Positions 51,174 to 60,215 of a stretch of 64,000 bases of DNA are shown here, in pieces. This DNA comes from Bdellovibrio reynosensis (GTDB lineage: Bacteria; Bdellovibrionota; Bdellovibrionia; Bdellovibrionales; Bdellovibrionaceae), in assembly GCF_022814725.1 (NCBI RefSeq), contig NZ_CP093442.1, forward strand, positions 620,001 to 684,000, given 5' to 3'. Position 1 is the first letter of the stretch. The number at the start of each line of letters is the position of its first letter. Below the pieces are notes generated by a model that saw only the letters and a program-made list of their open reading frames with translations, was not told the DNA's origin and did not search any database. The position numbers and the translations under genes are program-made.

Positions 51174-52085
51174 ATGGCAAAAATCGTAAAAAAGAAGCCC
51201 GCGGCGAAAGCTGCTGCAAAACCAGCTAAAAAAGCGCCTGCAAAGGCCGCAAAGCCAGCTCCTAAAAAGCCGGCTCCAAAAGCTGTTGTAAAAAAGAAGG
51301 CTGATAAAGCCCCTGCAAAAGTCGCAAAAAAACCTGAAGTTAAGAAAAAACCGGAAGTTAAAGCTCCGGCGAAAGCGGCGGCTCCTGCAAAACCTGCTAA
51401 AGAGATTAAAGAAACCAGAGTCGAAGCTGCTAAAAAAGTAGAGAAAAAAGCAGCGGCTCCTCAACCTGCACCTGCTGATAAGGCGGCTAAACTTAAAAAA
51501 GAAGTGAAGCCTGCTAAAAAAGGCAAAGGTAAAAAGGAAAAGGAAAAAGACGAAGCGGATCTTGATGATGATTTTATCGCCGATGACGATTTGATGGGCG
51601 ATGAAATTGGCGAGTACGAAGAAGAACTGAAAGCCGTTGAAGAATCCGACGAAGAAGTTGAAGTTGTCGAAGAATGGACGGGGGAAGAAAAGCCGAAGAC
51701 AGATGAAGAAATCATTCTGACTGACGCTGAAGGCCGCCGTTACTGCCGCGCGCGTGATTGCGATCAAATCGCAGCGGTCGATGCTTATTGCCGTTACCAC
51801 TACCTTCTTTTCTGGAAGAAAATCCAAGTTCGTAAGAAAATCTTGGCTGATGGTAAACTTGAGCGTTACGTGGAAGAATTAACTTCCCGTTACCCAGATA
51901 AATTCCTAGAGATGATCCGTCGTGATCTGCGCACAGAGAAAGATTTCTTAGGGGCGATTCAAGAACTTGAGATCGACGAATCAGCGACAGAGAATGAATT
52001 TGAAGAGGATACAAGCGCCTACATCGAAGAAGTTCGAGGGATGGGGGATAATGGAGCCAGTGGCGTCGAGGATGATGAGTTTTAA
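51174..52085 (+). CDS. Histone-H1-like-tailed protein with Cys3His motif
   Basis: A 303-residue cytosolic protein of three parts. Residues 1-125 are Lys/Ala/Pro-rich (KKAPAKAAKPAPKKPAPK), resembling histone H1 or bacterial Hc1-like tails and likely to bind nucleic acid. Residues 126-182 are strongly acidic. The folded C-terminal part starts with a possible zinc site, Cys191, Cys196, Cys206 and His209 (YCRARDC then AYCRYHY), followed by helical sequence with LERYVEELTSRYPDKFLEMI. I do not know a named family. A terminator follows directly, so it is a single-gene unit. Confidence 0.7.
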   Translation: MAKIVKKKPAAKAAAKPAKKAPAKAAKPAPKKPAPKAVVKKKADKAPAKVAKKPEVKKKPEVKAPAKAAAPAKPAKEIKETRVEAAKKVEKKAAAPQPAPADKAAKLKKEVKPAKKGKGKKEKEKDEADLDDDFIADDDLMGDEIGEYEEELKAVEESDEEVEVVEEWTGEEKPKTDEEIILTDAEGRRYCRARDCDQIAAVDAYCRYHYLLFWKKIQVRKKILADGKLERYVEELTSRYPDKFLEMIRRDLRTEKDFLGAIQELEIDESATENEFEEDTSAYIEEVRGMGDNGASGVEDDEF

Positions 52086-52111
52086 TAAACTACCTACATA
52101 TCGATTTTAAT

Positions 52112-52140
52112 AAAACCCAGCAGAGATGCTGGGTTTTTTG
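52112..52140 (+). terminator. Rho-independent terminator
   Basis: AAAACCCAGCA (52112-52122), loop GAGA, TGCTGGGTTTTTTG: a perfect 11-bp stem with T-tail, ending the histone-like gene. The 210 bases after it up to 52352 contain no gene I can support. Confidence 0.93.
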
Positions 52141-52351
52141 TTTTCAAATGCCGCTATATTAAAGATGAAGCGGTGTGGTCAGAAATTTTTACCAAAATGT
52201 CAGTCAGTGTCATGTATCAATCCTGACATTTAATTTATTGCAATGATGAAAACCCGCTGTTAATCACTAACCCAAGTTACTCGAATATAAGTCAGAGATT
52301 GGTCTGATGTTTCTACCTGCCACCGTATAAGGGCAGTCTATTGGAGGGGTT

Positions 52352-52831
52352 ATGGTAAAGGGCGTTGCTCTACTATTAGTGGTTCTTTTAGGTTCCGCTG
52401 TTTCTCAAGCATCTCAAAAGTTCCCAACGGGACCAGATGAGAATTTGACTCCGGGTGCACTTTGTAATCACCCAGATTCTTTCAGATACCCAGAAAAAAT
52501 CAAATATTGCGAAAGAGATGTCTCTACAGATCAAAAAAGAGCGATCTTTGCTAAATATGATCAATTGGGGTACCGCACGCGTTCTATGAACCGTCAGGCT
52601 TTCAAAATCGATCATTACATCCCATTATGCGCAGGTGGCAGCAACGACGCTCGCAACCTTTGGCCACAGCATGAGTCTGTTTACAAAATCACAGATGCTT
52701 TAGAACAACTTGTTTGTGAAAAAATGGCTCAAGGCCGTTTGAAGCAAAAGGATGCTATCGAGTACATCCGTACTGCTAAAAACAACTTGGACAGTGCTCA
52801 CGATATTATCGAAGAAGTTCAATCGCTTTAA
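52352..52831 (+). CDS. Exported HNH-type nuclease
   Basis: A 159-residue protein with signal peptide MVKGVALLLVVLLGSAVSQA. The mature protein carries an HNH/His-Me-finger-like core FKIDHYIPLCAGGSNDARNL followed by WPQHESVY: Asp87-His88 (metal and general base), Asn102 and His107. Such small secreted nucleases degrade DNA or RNA outside the cell. Four cysteines (38, 53, 93 and one near 127) could form disulphides, fitting an exported enzyme. Own terminator downstream. In a predator it could act on prey nucleic acid; this is inference. Confidence 0.82.
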   Translation: MVKGVALLLVVLLGSAVSQASQKFPTGPDENLTPGALCNHPDSFRYPEKIKYCERDVSTDQKRAIFAKYDQLGYRTRSMNRQAFKIDHYIPLCAGGSNDARNLWPQHESVYKITDALEQLVCEKMAQGRLKQKDAIEYIRTAKNNLDSAHDIIEEVQSL

Positions 52832-52864
52832 TTTAAATTAAGATATCTCTCTCGATGGGGGAAG

Positions 52865-52897
52865 GGCTTCGGTCTTTATTGATCGAAGCCTTTTTTA
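52865..52897 (+). terminator. Rho-independent terminator
   Basis: GGCTTCGGTC (52865-52874) pairs with GATCGAAGCC (52881-52890), one G-T wobble, loop TTTATT, followed by TTTTTTATTTTT. Confidence 0.9.
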
Positions 52898-52984
52898 TTT
52901 TTAACGCATTCTTGATGCTGTGCTGATTGTTTTTTCCGTTCTCTTTCTAGCACAATAAGTTTTCGACTTTAGAAAGAGGCTTTT

Positions 52985-53428
52985 ATGAAAACACTGCTTG
53001 TACTGCTTTCTTTTCTTTTTACTGTGCCGTGCTTTGCCTCCTTAGAGGGGAATTGGCGTTCTTCAGGCGCCATGGTCACTGTCGAAAACGATGCCTTTAA
53101 AGGTGTTTCTAGCTTTAATTTGCATTTTGACGGCAATTTTTTGGATTTCGAAGATCTTTGGGAAGTGGAAGGGAACTATGACCTATCGGGGCGGATTGGT
53201 CTGCGTTTTGAAATCAAAGGTAAAGACTTGTACCACGCCGGGAATAAAATTGGTTCCTTTGATCACATGAACTTATTCTTTAAGACCATCGTTTATCGCG
53301 GCACCGAAGAAGTTGCCTACGAGGTCTTTATGGTCGTCGATAGCGGCACGTCGATGATGGCTTCGGCTTCGTTGAAAGAAAAGAACAAGACCCTGAATCG
53401 GGTGTCCTACGATATGAGAAAAAAATAA
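52985..53428 (+). CDS. Small exported beta-rich protein
   Basis: A 147-residue protein with signal peptide MKTLLVLLSFLFTVPCFA. The mature sequence opens with LEGNWRSSGAMVTV and continues in alternating strands (LWEVEGNYDLSGRIGLRFEIKG cut: WEVEGNYDL, GLRFEIKG), a pattern like lipocalin or similar small beta barrels. No cysteines in the mature part. Family not identified. Strong AAAGAGG ribosome site. Confidence 0.6.
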   Translation: MKTLLVLLSFLFTVPCFASLEGNWRSSGAMVTVENDAFKGVSSFNLHFDGNFLDFEDLWEVEGNYDLSGRIGLRFEIKGKDLYHAGNKIGSFDHMNLFFKTIVYRGTEEVAYEVFMVVDSGTSMMASASLKEKNKTLNRVSYDMRKK

Positions 53429-53454
53429 AAAAGGAGCTTTAATAGCTCCTTTTT
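53428..53454. terminator. Bidirectional rho-independent terminator
   Basis: AAAAAGGAGCT (53428-53438) pairs with AGCTCCTTTTT (53444-53454). T-runs on both strands serve the two convergent genes. Confidence 0.92.
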
Positions 53455-53456
53455 CC

Positions 53457-54101
53457 TTAGTGAAGATCGTCCTTCTTCTTTTTGCCTTTTCCGCTAAACA
53501 TGCGCGGACCTTTGTCTTCTTCGGCGATTTCTTCGTCGTCCTCGTACCCTGAAATCTCGGCTTCGTCCTCGTAATTTTCATCATCACGGGGCGGGGAAAG
53601 TTCTTCGCTTTGTTCGGCCCGAGATAAAGCGTCTTCATCGATTTCTTCTTCATCGTGAAGGATGGTATCTTCTTCTATGCCCAACAGTTTGTTGGCTTCG
53701 GCTTCCAATGATGAATTTTCAGTCGTAAATTGCAGATAGATTTTTTTACCTTGAAAAGGAACTTCCTTCCAAGTGTATGGGAAGTCGACTTCGCCGTCGT
53801 TTTCCAAGTATTCCATCATCATGCTGGCAGCAGCGTCGATGCAGTTGTGAATTCGTTTCACGGCATCTTGCTCTTCTTGAGAATAATTCATGGAAACTTC
53901 GAAGTTCGCTTGGGCTAGACGGTCCTTTTCATGGTATCCGACGCGCAGCACAATCTCTTCTTGATAGATTCTTCCCTCGATAATCAGCTCGGCATTATCC
54001 ATATATTGGGCGAAATTTTCCGCAAAAACCGTTTGAATCTGATTTGAGTATTCTTTGGGGAACGAAGTCCATTTTTTAGAGCTTTTGAGTCTTGGATTCA
54101 T
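53457..54101 (-). CDS. Unknown protein with acidic C-terminal tail
   Basis: A 214-residue cytosolic protein. Residues 1-135 look folded (alpha/beta, with VFAENFAQYMDNAELIIEGRIY, then FPYTWKEVPFQGKKIYLQFTTENSSLE in parts) and residues 140-200 are a disordered acidic tail (Asp/Glu-rich), ending in a lysine patch (GKGKKKKDD). No family recognised. Similar acidic segments occur in the protein at 8062 and the one at 51174. Confidence 0.65.
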   Translation of the reverse strand: MNPRLKSSKKWTSFPKEYSNQIQTVFAENFAQYMDNAELIIEGRIYQEEIVLRVGYHEKDRLAQANFEVSMNYSQEEQDAVKRIHNCIDAAASMMMEYLENDGEVDFPYTWKEVPFQGKKIYLQFTTENSSLEAEANKLLGIEEDTILHDEEEIDEDALSRAEQSEELSPPRDDENYEDEAEISGYEDDEEIAEEDKGPRMFSGKGKKKKDDLH

Positions 54102-54185
54102 GCTTGAGAGTCTCCATCGAACTTTGACATTTTTAGGACGCTCCTCTATAACTCACTTTCTTTCATGACACAAGAGGTAAGACCC

Positions 54186-55547
54186 GTGGAAAACACTACG
54201 CAATCTCAAGAAATCACTGCGCAAAATTCAGATATTGGACAAGGCCGTGGTGTTTATATTTCCACTTATGGTTGCCAAATGAATGTGAACGATACCGAGC
54301 GTATGTATTCACTTCTTGAAATGCAAAACTTCACTCCGGTGGATAAGCCGGAAGAAGCTTCTTTGATCATCATCAACTCTTGCAGTGTGCGCGAAAAGCC
54401 CGTTCACAAAGTTTATTCTGAAGTTGGTACTTTCAGAAAAATGAAAGAAAAAAATCCCGGCCTAAAAATCGGCGTTGGCGGTTGCGTTGGTCAGCAAGAA
54501 AAAGAAAACTTGATTAAAAATCAACCGATGATCGATTTCGTTTTTGGTACAGACCAGATCGACAATCTTCCAAATCTAGTAGCTAAAACTTTTGATGGTG
54601 AAAAGCGTTTGATCAACGCGAAATTCGAACACCGCGCGCCTTATCATATCGAAACGATGGTAAGAAATCCGGGCGTGGCAACGTTTGTTAACATCACTAA
54701 GGGTTGCGATAATTTCTGCACCTTCTGTGTAGTGCCGTACACGCGTGGTCGTGAAAAATCACGCCCAGTTCAGCACATCATCACCGACATTCAACACCTG
54801 GTAAAACGTGGCGTGAAAGAAGTCACTTTGCTTGGTCAAAACGTGAACTCGTATAAAGGCGATGATGGTTTTGACTTCGCTGACTTGATGGCGAAGGTGG
54901 CGACAGACACAGATATCGAAAGAATTCGTTTTACGACATCACATCCAAAAGATTTTAACCAGAAGCTTGCTGACACAATGGCGCAGCATCAAAATAAAAT
55001 CATGGAATACATCCATCTTCCGTTCCAAAGTGGAAACTCACGCATTTTGGATCGCATGAATAGAAACTACACGCGCGAACACTACATGGAAAAAATCGCG
55101 ATGCTTAAGAAAACCATTCCAAACGTCGTGTTCTCTACAGATATCATCGTAGGTTTTCCAGGTGAGACTGAAGAAGAATTCATGGATACCGTGACGATGG
55201 TAGAGCAAGTAGGCTTTGAAACAATCTTTGCATTTAAATACTCTCCGCGCCCGTTTACGAAGGCTGCGAAATTTGAAGATCAATTGGCTGAAGACGTTAA
55301 GACAGAGCGCTTAAACCGTCTTTTTGATGCCCATGACAAAATGGCTTTCGAATTAGTGAAACGCTATGAAGGTCAAACTATGAAAGTCCTGGTTGAAAAT
55401 GTGGACCGTGACCACGGCAAAGTTCAAGGTCGCAGCACGGGTAACAAGCTTGTGCACTTCCTTGGTACACCGGATTTGATTGGTAAAACTGTCGACGTGA
55501 AAATCACTAAAGCCTTCCCAGCTGTGTTTAGAGGAGAATTGATTTAA
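54186..55547 (+). CDS. miaB: tRNA-2-methylthio-N6-isopentenyladenosine synthase MiaB
   Basis: A 453-residue radical-SAM methylthiotransferase that modifies A37 of tRNAs reading UNN codons. The GTG at 54186 is preferred because GAGG stands eight bases upstream; an in-frame ATG at 54165 has no ribosome site. N-terminal UPF0004 domain (STYGCQMNVNDTERM with Cys ligands, SCSVREK, GVGGCVGQQEK), radical-SAM cluster motif CDNFCTFC, and C-terminal TRAM domain (LVENVDRDHGKVQGRSTGNKLVHF in part). Length is usual. Confidence 0.97.
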   Translation: MENTTQSQEITAQNSDIGQGRGVYISTYGCQMNVNDTERMYSLLEMQNFTPVDKPEEASLIIINSCSVREKPVHKVYSEVGTFRKMKEKNPGLKIGVGGCVGQQEKENLIKNQPMIDFVFGTDQIDNLPNLVAKTFDGEKRLINAKFEHRAPYHIETMVRNPGVATFVNITKGCDNFCTFCVVPYTRGREKSRPVQHIITDIQHLVKRGVKEVTLLGQNVNSYKGDDGFDFADLMAKVATDTDIERIRFTTSHPKDFNQKLADTMAQHQNKIMEYIHLPFQSGNSRILDRMNRNYTREHYMEKIAMLKKTIPNVVFSTDIIVGFPGETEEEFMDTVTMVEQVGFETIFAFKYSPRPFTKAAKFEDQLAEDVKTERLNRLFDAHDKMAFELVKRYEGQTMKVLVENVDRDHGKVQGRSTGNKLVHFLGTPDLIGKTVDVKITKAFPAVFRGELI

Positions 55548-55549
55548 GC

Positions 55550-56107
55550 ATGAAAGATCTTTTGGATTTAAAAAATCTAAAGACTCAAATCATCTTTGAG
55601 CAAGATTCCCAAGAGGAAGAGACATTCCACCAAAATGATTTGGTGCAATTGTTTCCTTATGGTTTGTCTGTAACTTCCGATGCCGCCCGCCCATTCTTGC
55701 TTCTGAAAGATGAAGGTCATCAATACACTTTGCCTGTAGCGGTGAGTGCGATCGATGCTGGTGTGGCGTTATCACAAAGTAATAAGTCGACTCTTGAATC
55801 ATCTCCACACAAATTCACGCAAGTTTTAATGCAGTCTTTAGGCGTGGAAATCAAGCAAGCTGTCTTTGTTGAAATCAAAGGTTCCCATCAGTATTTGCGT
55901 CTTTACATTAGTGGCCATCCACAAATGAATTCATTTAAAATTCGCGCCGATGAAGCGATGAGTTTGTGTTTGTATCTTGGCGTACCAATCTACGCGACGA
56001 AGAACTTTATTGGACGCTCTCGTGTTATGAGTGCCGAAGTAGAAGGTGCTGCGCGGAAACTTTCAAGTTTTGGTTTTTTCGATAAAGGTTCTGGCTATCT
56101 GAACTAG
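55550..56107 (+). CDS. Bifunctional nuclease (BFN/DUF151) family protein
   Basis: A 185-residue protein with the BFN core: PFLLLKDEGHQYTLPVAVSA, IDAGVALSQSN, HKFTQVLMQSLGVEIKQAV, YLRLYISGHPQMNSFKIRADEAMSLCLYLGVPIYA (in fragments). The plant founder has DNase and RNase activity; bacterial members are uncharacterised. It follows miaB by two bases, an arrangement seen in many bacteria, so a link with tRNA or RNA is plausible. Confidence 0.85.
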   Translation: MKDLLDLKNLKTQIIFEQDSQEEETFHQNDLVQLFPYGLSVTSDAARPFLLLKDEGHQYTLPVAVSAIDAGVALSQSNKSTLESSPHKFTQVLMQSLGVEIKQAVFVEIKGSHQYLRLYISGHPQMNSFKIRADEAMSLCLYLGVPIYATKNFIGRSRVMSAEVEGAARKLSSFGFFDKGSGYLN

Positions 56108-56126
56108 AGTTTGTAAAAATGAGGTT

Positions 56127-58343
56127 ATGTTACATCTACCTCATTTGATTACGGATCTTGGAATCATTCTTATCATTGCCGGTCTTGCGACATTGCTCTT
56201 TAAGAGATTGGGGCAACCTCTAGTTCTCGGATATTTGATTGCCGGTTTTTTGGTAAGTCAGCACGTTCCATTTTTTCCCACCGTTACTGATGCGGAAAGT
56301 ATAAAGGTATGGTCTGAGATCGGTGTGATCTTTCTCTTATTCAGCTTGGGGTTGGAATTCAGCTTTAAAAAGTTGTTTAAAGTTGGTGGCTCAGCCGGGT
56401 TCACAGCGGTCTTTGAAGTTATATTCATGGTAGGACTTGGATATGCGGTAGGGCGAGCTTTGGGATGGAATTCTATCGACAGTCTTTTCTTCGGGGGGAT
56501 TCTTTCTATTTCCTCCACCACTATTATCGTTCGAGCCTTTCATGAGTTGGGTTTAAGAAAGCAAAAGTTCGTTGAATTGGTTTTTGGAATCCTTGTCGTT
56601 GAAGATATTGTCGCCATTTTGCTTTTAGTCTTACTTGCAGCCATTGCGCAAGCTGGAGTGGTATCAGGTTCTGAATTGCTCTTTTCAGGTGTGCGCTTAT
56701 TGTTTTTTATCGCTCTGTGGTTTTTGGTGGGGATATTTCTTATTCCCATATTCTTGCGCAAAATTCGTAAGATGCTTGAAGATGAAACCACTCTGCTGGT
56801 GGCACTGGGATTGTGTTTCGCCATGGTGATTATTGCTGCCAACCTCGGATTCTCTGCAGCTCTTGGGGCCTTTATTATGGGATCTCTTTTGGCAGAAACA
56901 CCGGAAGGCCATAAAATGGAAAATCTTTTGCAACCAGTGAAAAACCTGTTTGCTGCGATTTTCTTTGTCTCTGTGGGGATGATGATTGATCCAAAGGTCC
57001 TTGGTCAGTATTGGGGACTTATTTTATTAGTAACCTTCGTGACTATTGTCGGAAAATTTATCAGTACGTATTTGGGTGCGTTGATATCAGGCCAAAGCCG
57101 AAAGACCTCATTTCAATCTGGCATGAGTCTAGCGCAAATCGGGGAGTTTTCTTTCATCATCGCTTCTTTGGGTGTCAGTCTTAAAGTGACCAGCGATTTT
57201 CTATATCCCGTAGCTATTGCAGTTTCTGCCGTGACGACCTTCACGACGCCGTACCTTATCAAATTTGCCGAGCCTTTAAATAATTGGGTCGACGGGAAGC
57301 TGCCACAAGGTTTTAAAGAGAAACTGGATAACTATCAAACCTCATTCAATCGCCCGCACCAAAAGGGAATGATTTCTTTAATGACGAAGGCCTACGGTCC
57401 TAAAATCTTAGTTAACACCGTGATGGTCATTGCAGTGATTGCGGCGTTTAAGGGAATGGTGATCGGCGAAGTTCAGGCCTTTTTGCAGGAAAGTTCGTGG
57501 GCGGGAAGTATTTCGCTTATTCTGTGCTTGCTAGTGGCGGGACCATTTTTATGGGGCATCGTCATGGCAAGTCCTTCGTTAGATGAGCAAAGAAAAATAG
57601 AAGAAGTTAAAAATCTAAAAGTACTTCAAGCGGGACTTTTTGTATTTAGAATGATTTTAGCACTGGGATTGGTTGCCGCTTTGTTGTCGCAATTTGTGAC
57701 GTTAAAAGTGGCTACTGGTGTGATTTTAGCATTTGGACTTGTGATTTTGCTATTCGGGCATTCGCTTTTGGCAAAGCTTTATCGCAATATTGAAAAAAAC
57801 TTTCTTAAAAACCTGACTGAAAAAGAGCGCCATGAATTGGCATTATCAGAAAGTGGCAAAAGTTTTTTACCATGGCAAGCCGGTCTTGGGTCTTTCGAAA
57901 TCACTCCTGAATCCCACGCAGCCGGAAAATCTTTGCGTGAGCAAGCATTTAAGGAAAAATATGGAGTGTCCGTGGCTGCCGTTTTCAGGGGAAAGAAAAG
58001 ATTTTTTGCCCCTAGCGGGGACTTTGTGTTGTTTCCCTATGACAAAGTGATTTGTTTTGGCAGTGAAGATGAGCTGCAAAAGTTCCATGGGATTTTAGAG
58101 GATGAGAGATCTAAAAATCATCATACCGATGATTTGCGACAAGAAGACTTTACTCTTAGCCCAGTAAAGGTTGAAGCGAATTCCCCTTTCATAGATAAAT
58201 CCATTCGCGAGTGCGATCTTCGTCATGTTGTGCAAGGTTTGATTGTCGGTGTTGAGCGGGGACATACTCGCATCCTTGGACCTTCTGGTGGCTTTATCCT
58301 GCAAGAAAATGATGTTCTTTGGGTCGTGTCCGAACACAAATAG
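56127..58343 (+). CDS. CPA2-type cation:proton antiporter with two RCK_C domains
   Basis: A 738-residue membrane protein of the KefB/CPA2 type. About 12-13 helices in residues 1-390 (LGYLIAGFLVSQHVPFFP, FLLFSLGLEFSFKKLF, SISSTTIIVRAF, LVVEDIVAILLL, GAFIMGSLLAETP), then extra helices around 430-550. The C-terminal part has two RCK_C/TrkA_C domains (about 590-655 and 680-738) without the usual nucleotide-binding RCK_N. It should exchange K+ or Na+ for H+ across the inner membrane. GAGG precedes ATG, 19 bp after the BFN gene. Confidence 0.88.
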   Translation: MLHLPHLITDLGIILIIAGLATLLFKRLGQPLVLGYLIAGFLVSQHVPFFPTVTDAESIKVWSEIGVIFLLFSLGLEFSFKKLFKVGGSAGFTAVFEVIFMVGLGYAVGRALGWNSIDSLFFGGILSISSTTIIVRAFHELGLRKQKFVELVFGILVVEDIVAILLLVLLAAIAQAGVVSGSELLFSGVRLLFFIALWFLVGIFLIPIFLRKIRKMLEDETTLLVALGLCFAMVIIAANLGFSAALGAFIMGSLLAETPEGHKMENLLQPVKNLFAAIFFVSVGMMIDPKVLGQYWGLILLVTFVTIVGKFISTYLGALISGQSRKTSFQSGMSLAQIGEFSFIIASLGVSLKVTSDFLYPVAIAVSAVTTFTTPYLIKFAEPLNNWVDGKLPQGFKEKLDNYQTSFNRPHQKGMISLMTKAYGPKILVNTVMVIAVIAAFKGMVIGEVQAFLQESSWAGSISLILCLLVAGPFLWGIVMASPSLDEQRKIEEVKNLKVLQAGLFVFRMILALGLVAALLSQFVTLKVATGVILAFGLVILLFGHSLLAKLYRNIEKNFLKNLTEKERHELALSESGKSFLPWQAGLGSFEITPESHAAGKSLREQAFKEKYGVSVAAVFRGKKRFFAPSGDFVLFPYDKVICFGSEDELQKFHGILEDERSKNHHTDDLRQEDFTLSPVKVEANSPFIDKSIRECDLRHVVQGLIVGVERGHTRILGPSGGFILQENDVLWVVSEHK

Positions 58344-58388
58344 ATTTTAACCACTGACAGTTTATGCTGTTAACCAAGGGGATTTCCC

Positions 58389-59564
58389 ATGGAACAGGTG
58401 GCACTCGTCTTATCAGGTGGGGGCGCCCGTGGCGCCTATCAAGCCGGAGTTCTTTCGGCTGTGGCCCGCATTTGTTCTAAATTACGCATAGAAGATCCAT
58501 TCCAAATTTATTCAGGGGTTAGCGCTGGCTCCATCAACGTTTGCATGATGACTGGGCAGCCAGGCAACTTTATAGACGGAGTCAATAGACTTGTCGATCT
58601 ATGGAGTCACCTTGAAAGTGATCAGGTTTTTTATGCGGATTTGATGGCACTATCCCGTGGGGGATTGCAATGGATGCAGGAATTATCCTTAGGCGGTTCT
58701 AAAAAAGAATCCTCATTAAGATCCTTACTAAGTACTCATCCGCTTAATAATTTGATTTCTGAACTTTGTGATTTTTCTGAAATTGACAGAAAAATAGATT
58801 CAGGAAAATTACGGGGGATTTGTGTTTCTGCGATGGATTACCACAATGTTTCCACGGTTAATTTCTTTCAAGCTCACCCGAGTGTAAAGGTTTGGCAAAA
58901 GGGAATGCATCAAGGTGTTCGCACTCAACTTGCCACCCACCACGTTATGGCATCTTCTGCTATTCCGCTTTTGTTTCCTCCTATTAAAATTGGCAATGAT
59001 TTTTACGGAGACGGTTGCATCCGCAATCAGTCACCGTGCGGGCCTGGAATATATATGGGGGCTTCGCGAATATTAGCGATTGGGGTGCGCAGTTCACAAT
59101 CGACAATTCAAAGTTATCACCACCAGAAAACAAAAAAATTTCCCACAGTTTCAACAATTGCCAATGCCCTGATGAATGCCGTGATGATGGATGGTTTAGA
59201 ATCTGATATTCATCGTATGGAATCCATCAACAAAGGTTATCGTCTGCTAAGTCCTAGCGACAGGCACAAAGCAGGGATGAAGGTGGTAGAGAATTTATGG
59301 ATATCCCCGTCAGTGGACTTTGCTGAACTTGCGGCCCATCGAGGCGGGGAATTGCCGCGGATTATTCGTTACCTACTAAAAGGCCCCGGATCTTTAGATG
59401 AATCAGGTGAAATGTTAAGTTATTTATTGTTCACTCCCACTTATTGCCGACAGTTGATTGATATTGGTTATAAGGATGGCATGAATAAAAAAGATGAAAT
59501 TGAAGATTTGTTGATTGTTAATGCGAAGGGTTCTGTAAGGCATCAAAGATCTGGCGTTGCCTAA
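58389..59564 (+). CDS. Patatin-like phospholipase
   Basis: A 391-residue patatin-domain acyl hydrolase. Oxyanion loop GGGARGAYQAG (10-20), nucleophile Ser45 in GVSAGSIN, and catalytic Asp208 in YGDGCIRNQSP: the Ser-Asp dyad is complete. There is no signal peptide, so it either acts in the cytosol or is exported by another route. The family cleaves phospholipids. The C-terminal 150 residues are helical and of no known type. Preceded by a G-rich ribosome site. Confidence 0.9.
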   Translation: MEQVALVLSGGGARGAYQAGVLSAVARICSKLRIEDPFQIYSGVSAGSINVCMMTGQPGNFIDGVNRLVDLWSHLESDQVFYADLMALSRGGLQWMQELSLGGSKKESSLRSLLSTHPLNNLISELCDFSEIDRKIDSGKLRGICVSAMDYHNVSTVNFFQAHPSVKVWQKGMHQGVRTQLATHHVMASSAIPLLFPPIKIGNDFYGDGCIRNQSPCGPGIYMGASRILAIGVRSSQSTIQSYHHQKTKKFPTVSTIANALMNAVMMDGLESDIHRMESINKGYRLLSPSDRHKAGMKVVENLWISPSVDFAELAAHRGGELPRIIRYLLKGPGSLDESGEMLSYLLFTPTYCRQLIDIGYKDGMNKKDEIEDLLIVNAKGSVRHQRSGVA

Positions 59565-59606
59565 TAAATTAAGGCATCGTAGATTTTCTAATTCAGTGAG
59601 GTCTTT

Positions 59607-60128
59607 ATGAGCGAACCCTTAGTCAGAGCCCGTGGTATCAGTCCTGTATTAGCTGAAGATGTTTTCATTGCCGACAACGCGCGAATCATCAGTGACGTAG
59701 AAATCGGCAAGGGTTCTTCCATTTGGTATAACGTTACTATTCGCGGCGATGTTATGCCTATTCGCATTGGTAAAGAAGTGAATGTGCAAGACGGAGCTGT
59801 CATTCATGGAACCTACGGAAAATATGGAACGACTTTGCATGATCGCGTGACCATTGGACACCTTGTCATGCTTCACGGATGCGAAGTTGGTCGCGCGACC
59901 CTGGTGGGTATGGGCTCAATCTTAATGGACGGGGTTAAAGTGGGTGAGCATTGTCTTATTGGCGCTGGTTCGCTTTTAACCGAGGGCACTGAAATTCCTC
60001 CACGCAGTTTGGTGGTTGGACGCCCTGCAAAAGTGAAACGTGCTTTGACGGATGAAGAAGTAGGCCTTTTAGAAAAATCCGCTGACAACTATTTACTTTA
60101 TAAGAGCTGGTACGAAGAAGAAGCATAA
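59607..60128 (+). CDS. Gamma-carbonic-anhydrase family protein (YrdA-like)
   Basis: A 173-residue left-handed beta-helix trimer protein. The hexapeptide repeats (IADNARIISDVEIGKGSSIW, then IGKEVNVQDGAVIHG) carry the three zinc-binding histidines His67, His85 and His90. Such YrdA/CaiE-type proteins may hydrate CO2 or act on CoA compounds; several bacterial relatives are inactive as carbonic anhydrases. GTGAGG precedes the start. Confidence 0.88.
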   Translation: MSEPLVRARGISPVLAEDVFIADNARIISDVEIGKGSSIWYNVTIRGDVMPIRIGKEVNVQDGAVIHGTYGKYGTTLHDRVTIGHLVMLHGCEVGRATLVGMGSILMDGVKVGEHCLIGAGSLLTEGTEIPPRSLVVGRPAKVKRALTDEEVGLLEKSADNYLLYKSWYEEEA

Positions 60129-60215
60129 GGCTAACAGATTCCTGACAGAGTTAAACATTGAACTCCAAGATTTTTAGATTCAGAATGAAGAAACCCTGCT
60201 CTTTGGAGACTCTAA

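Noticed and set aside
51162-51827. Long minus-strand frame rich in Phe/Arg/Ser opposite the histone-like gene
   Set aside because: It is the antisense image of the Lys/Ala/Glu-rich coding region, with no ribosome site or sensible protein composition.
59559-59580. GCCTAA/TTAAGGC as a terminator after the patatin gene
   Set aside because: The stem needs a bulge, is short and has no T-run.
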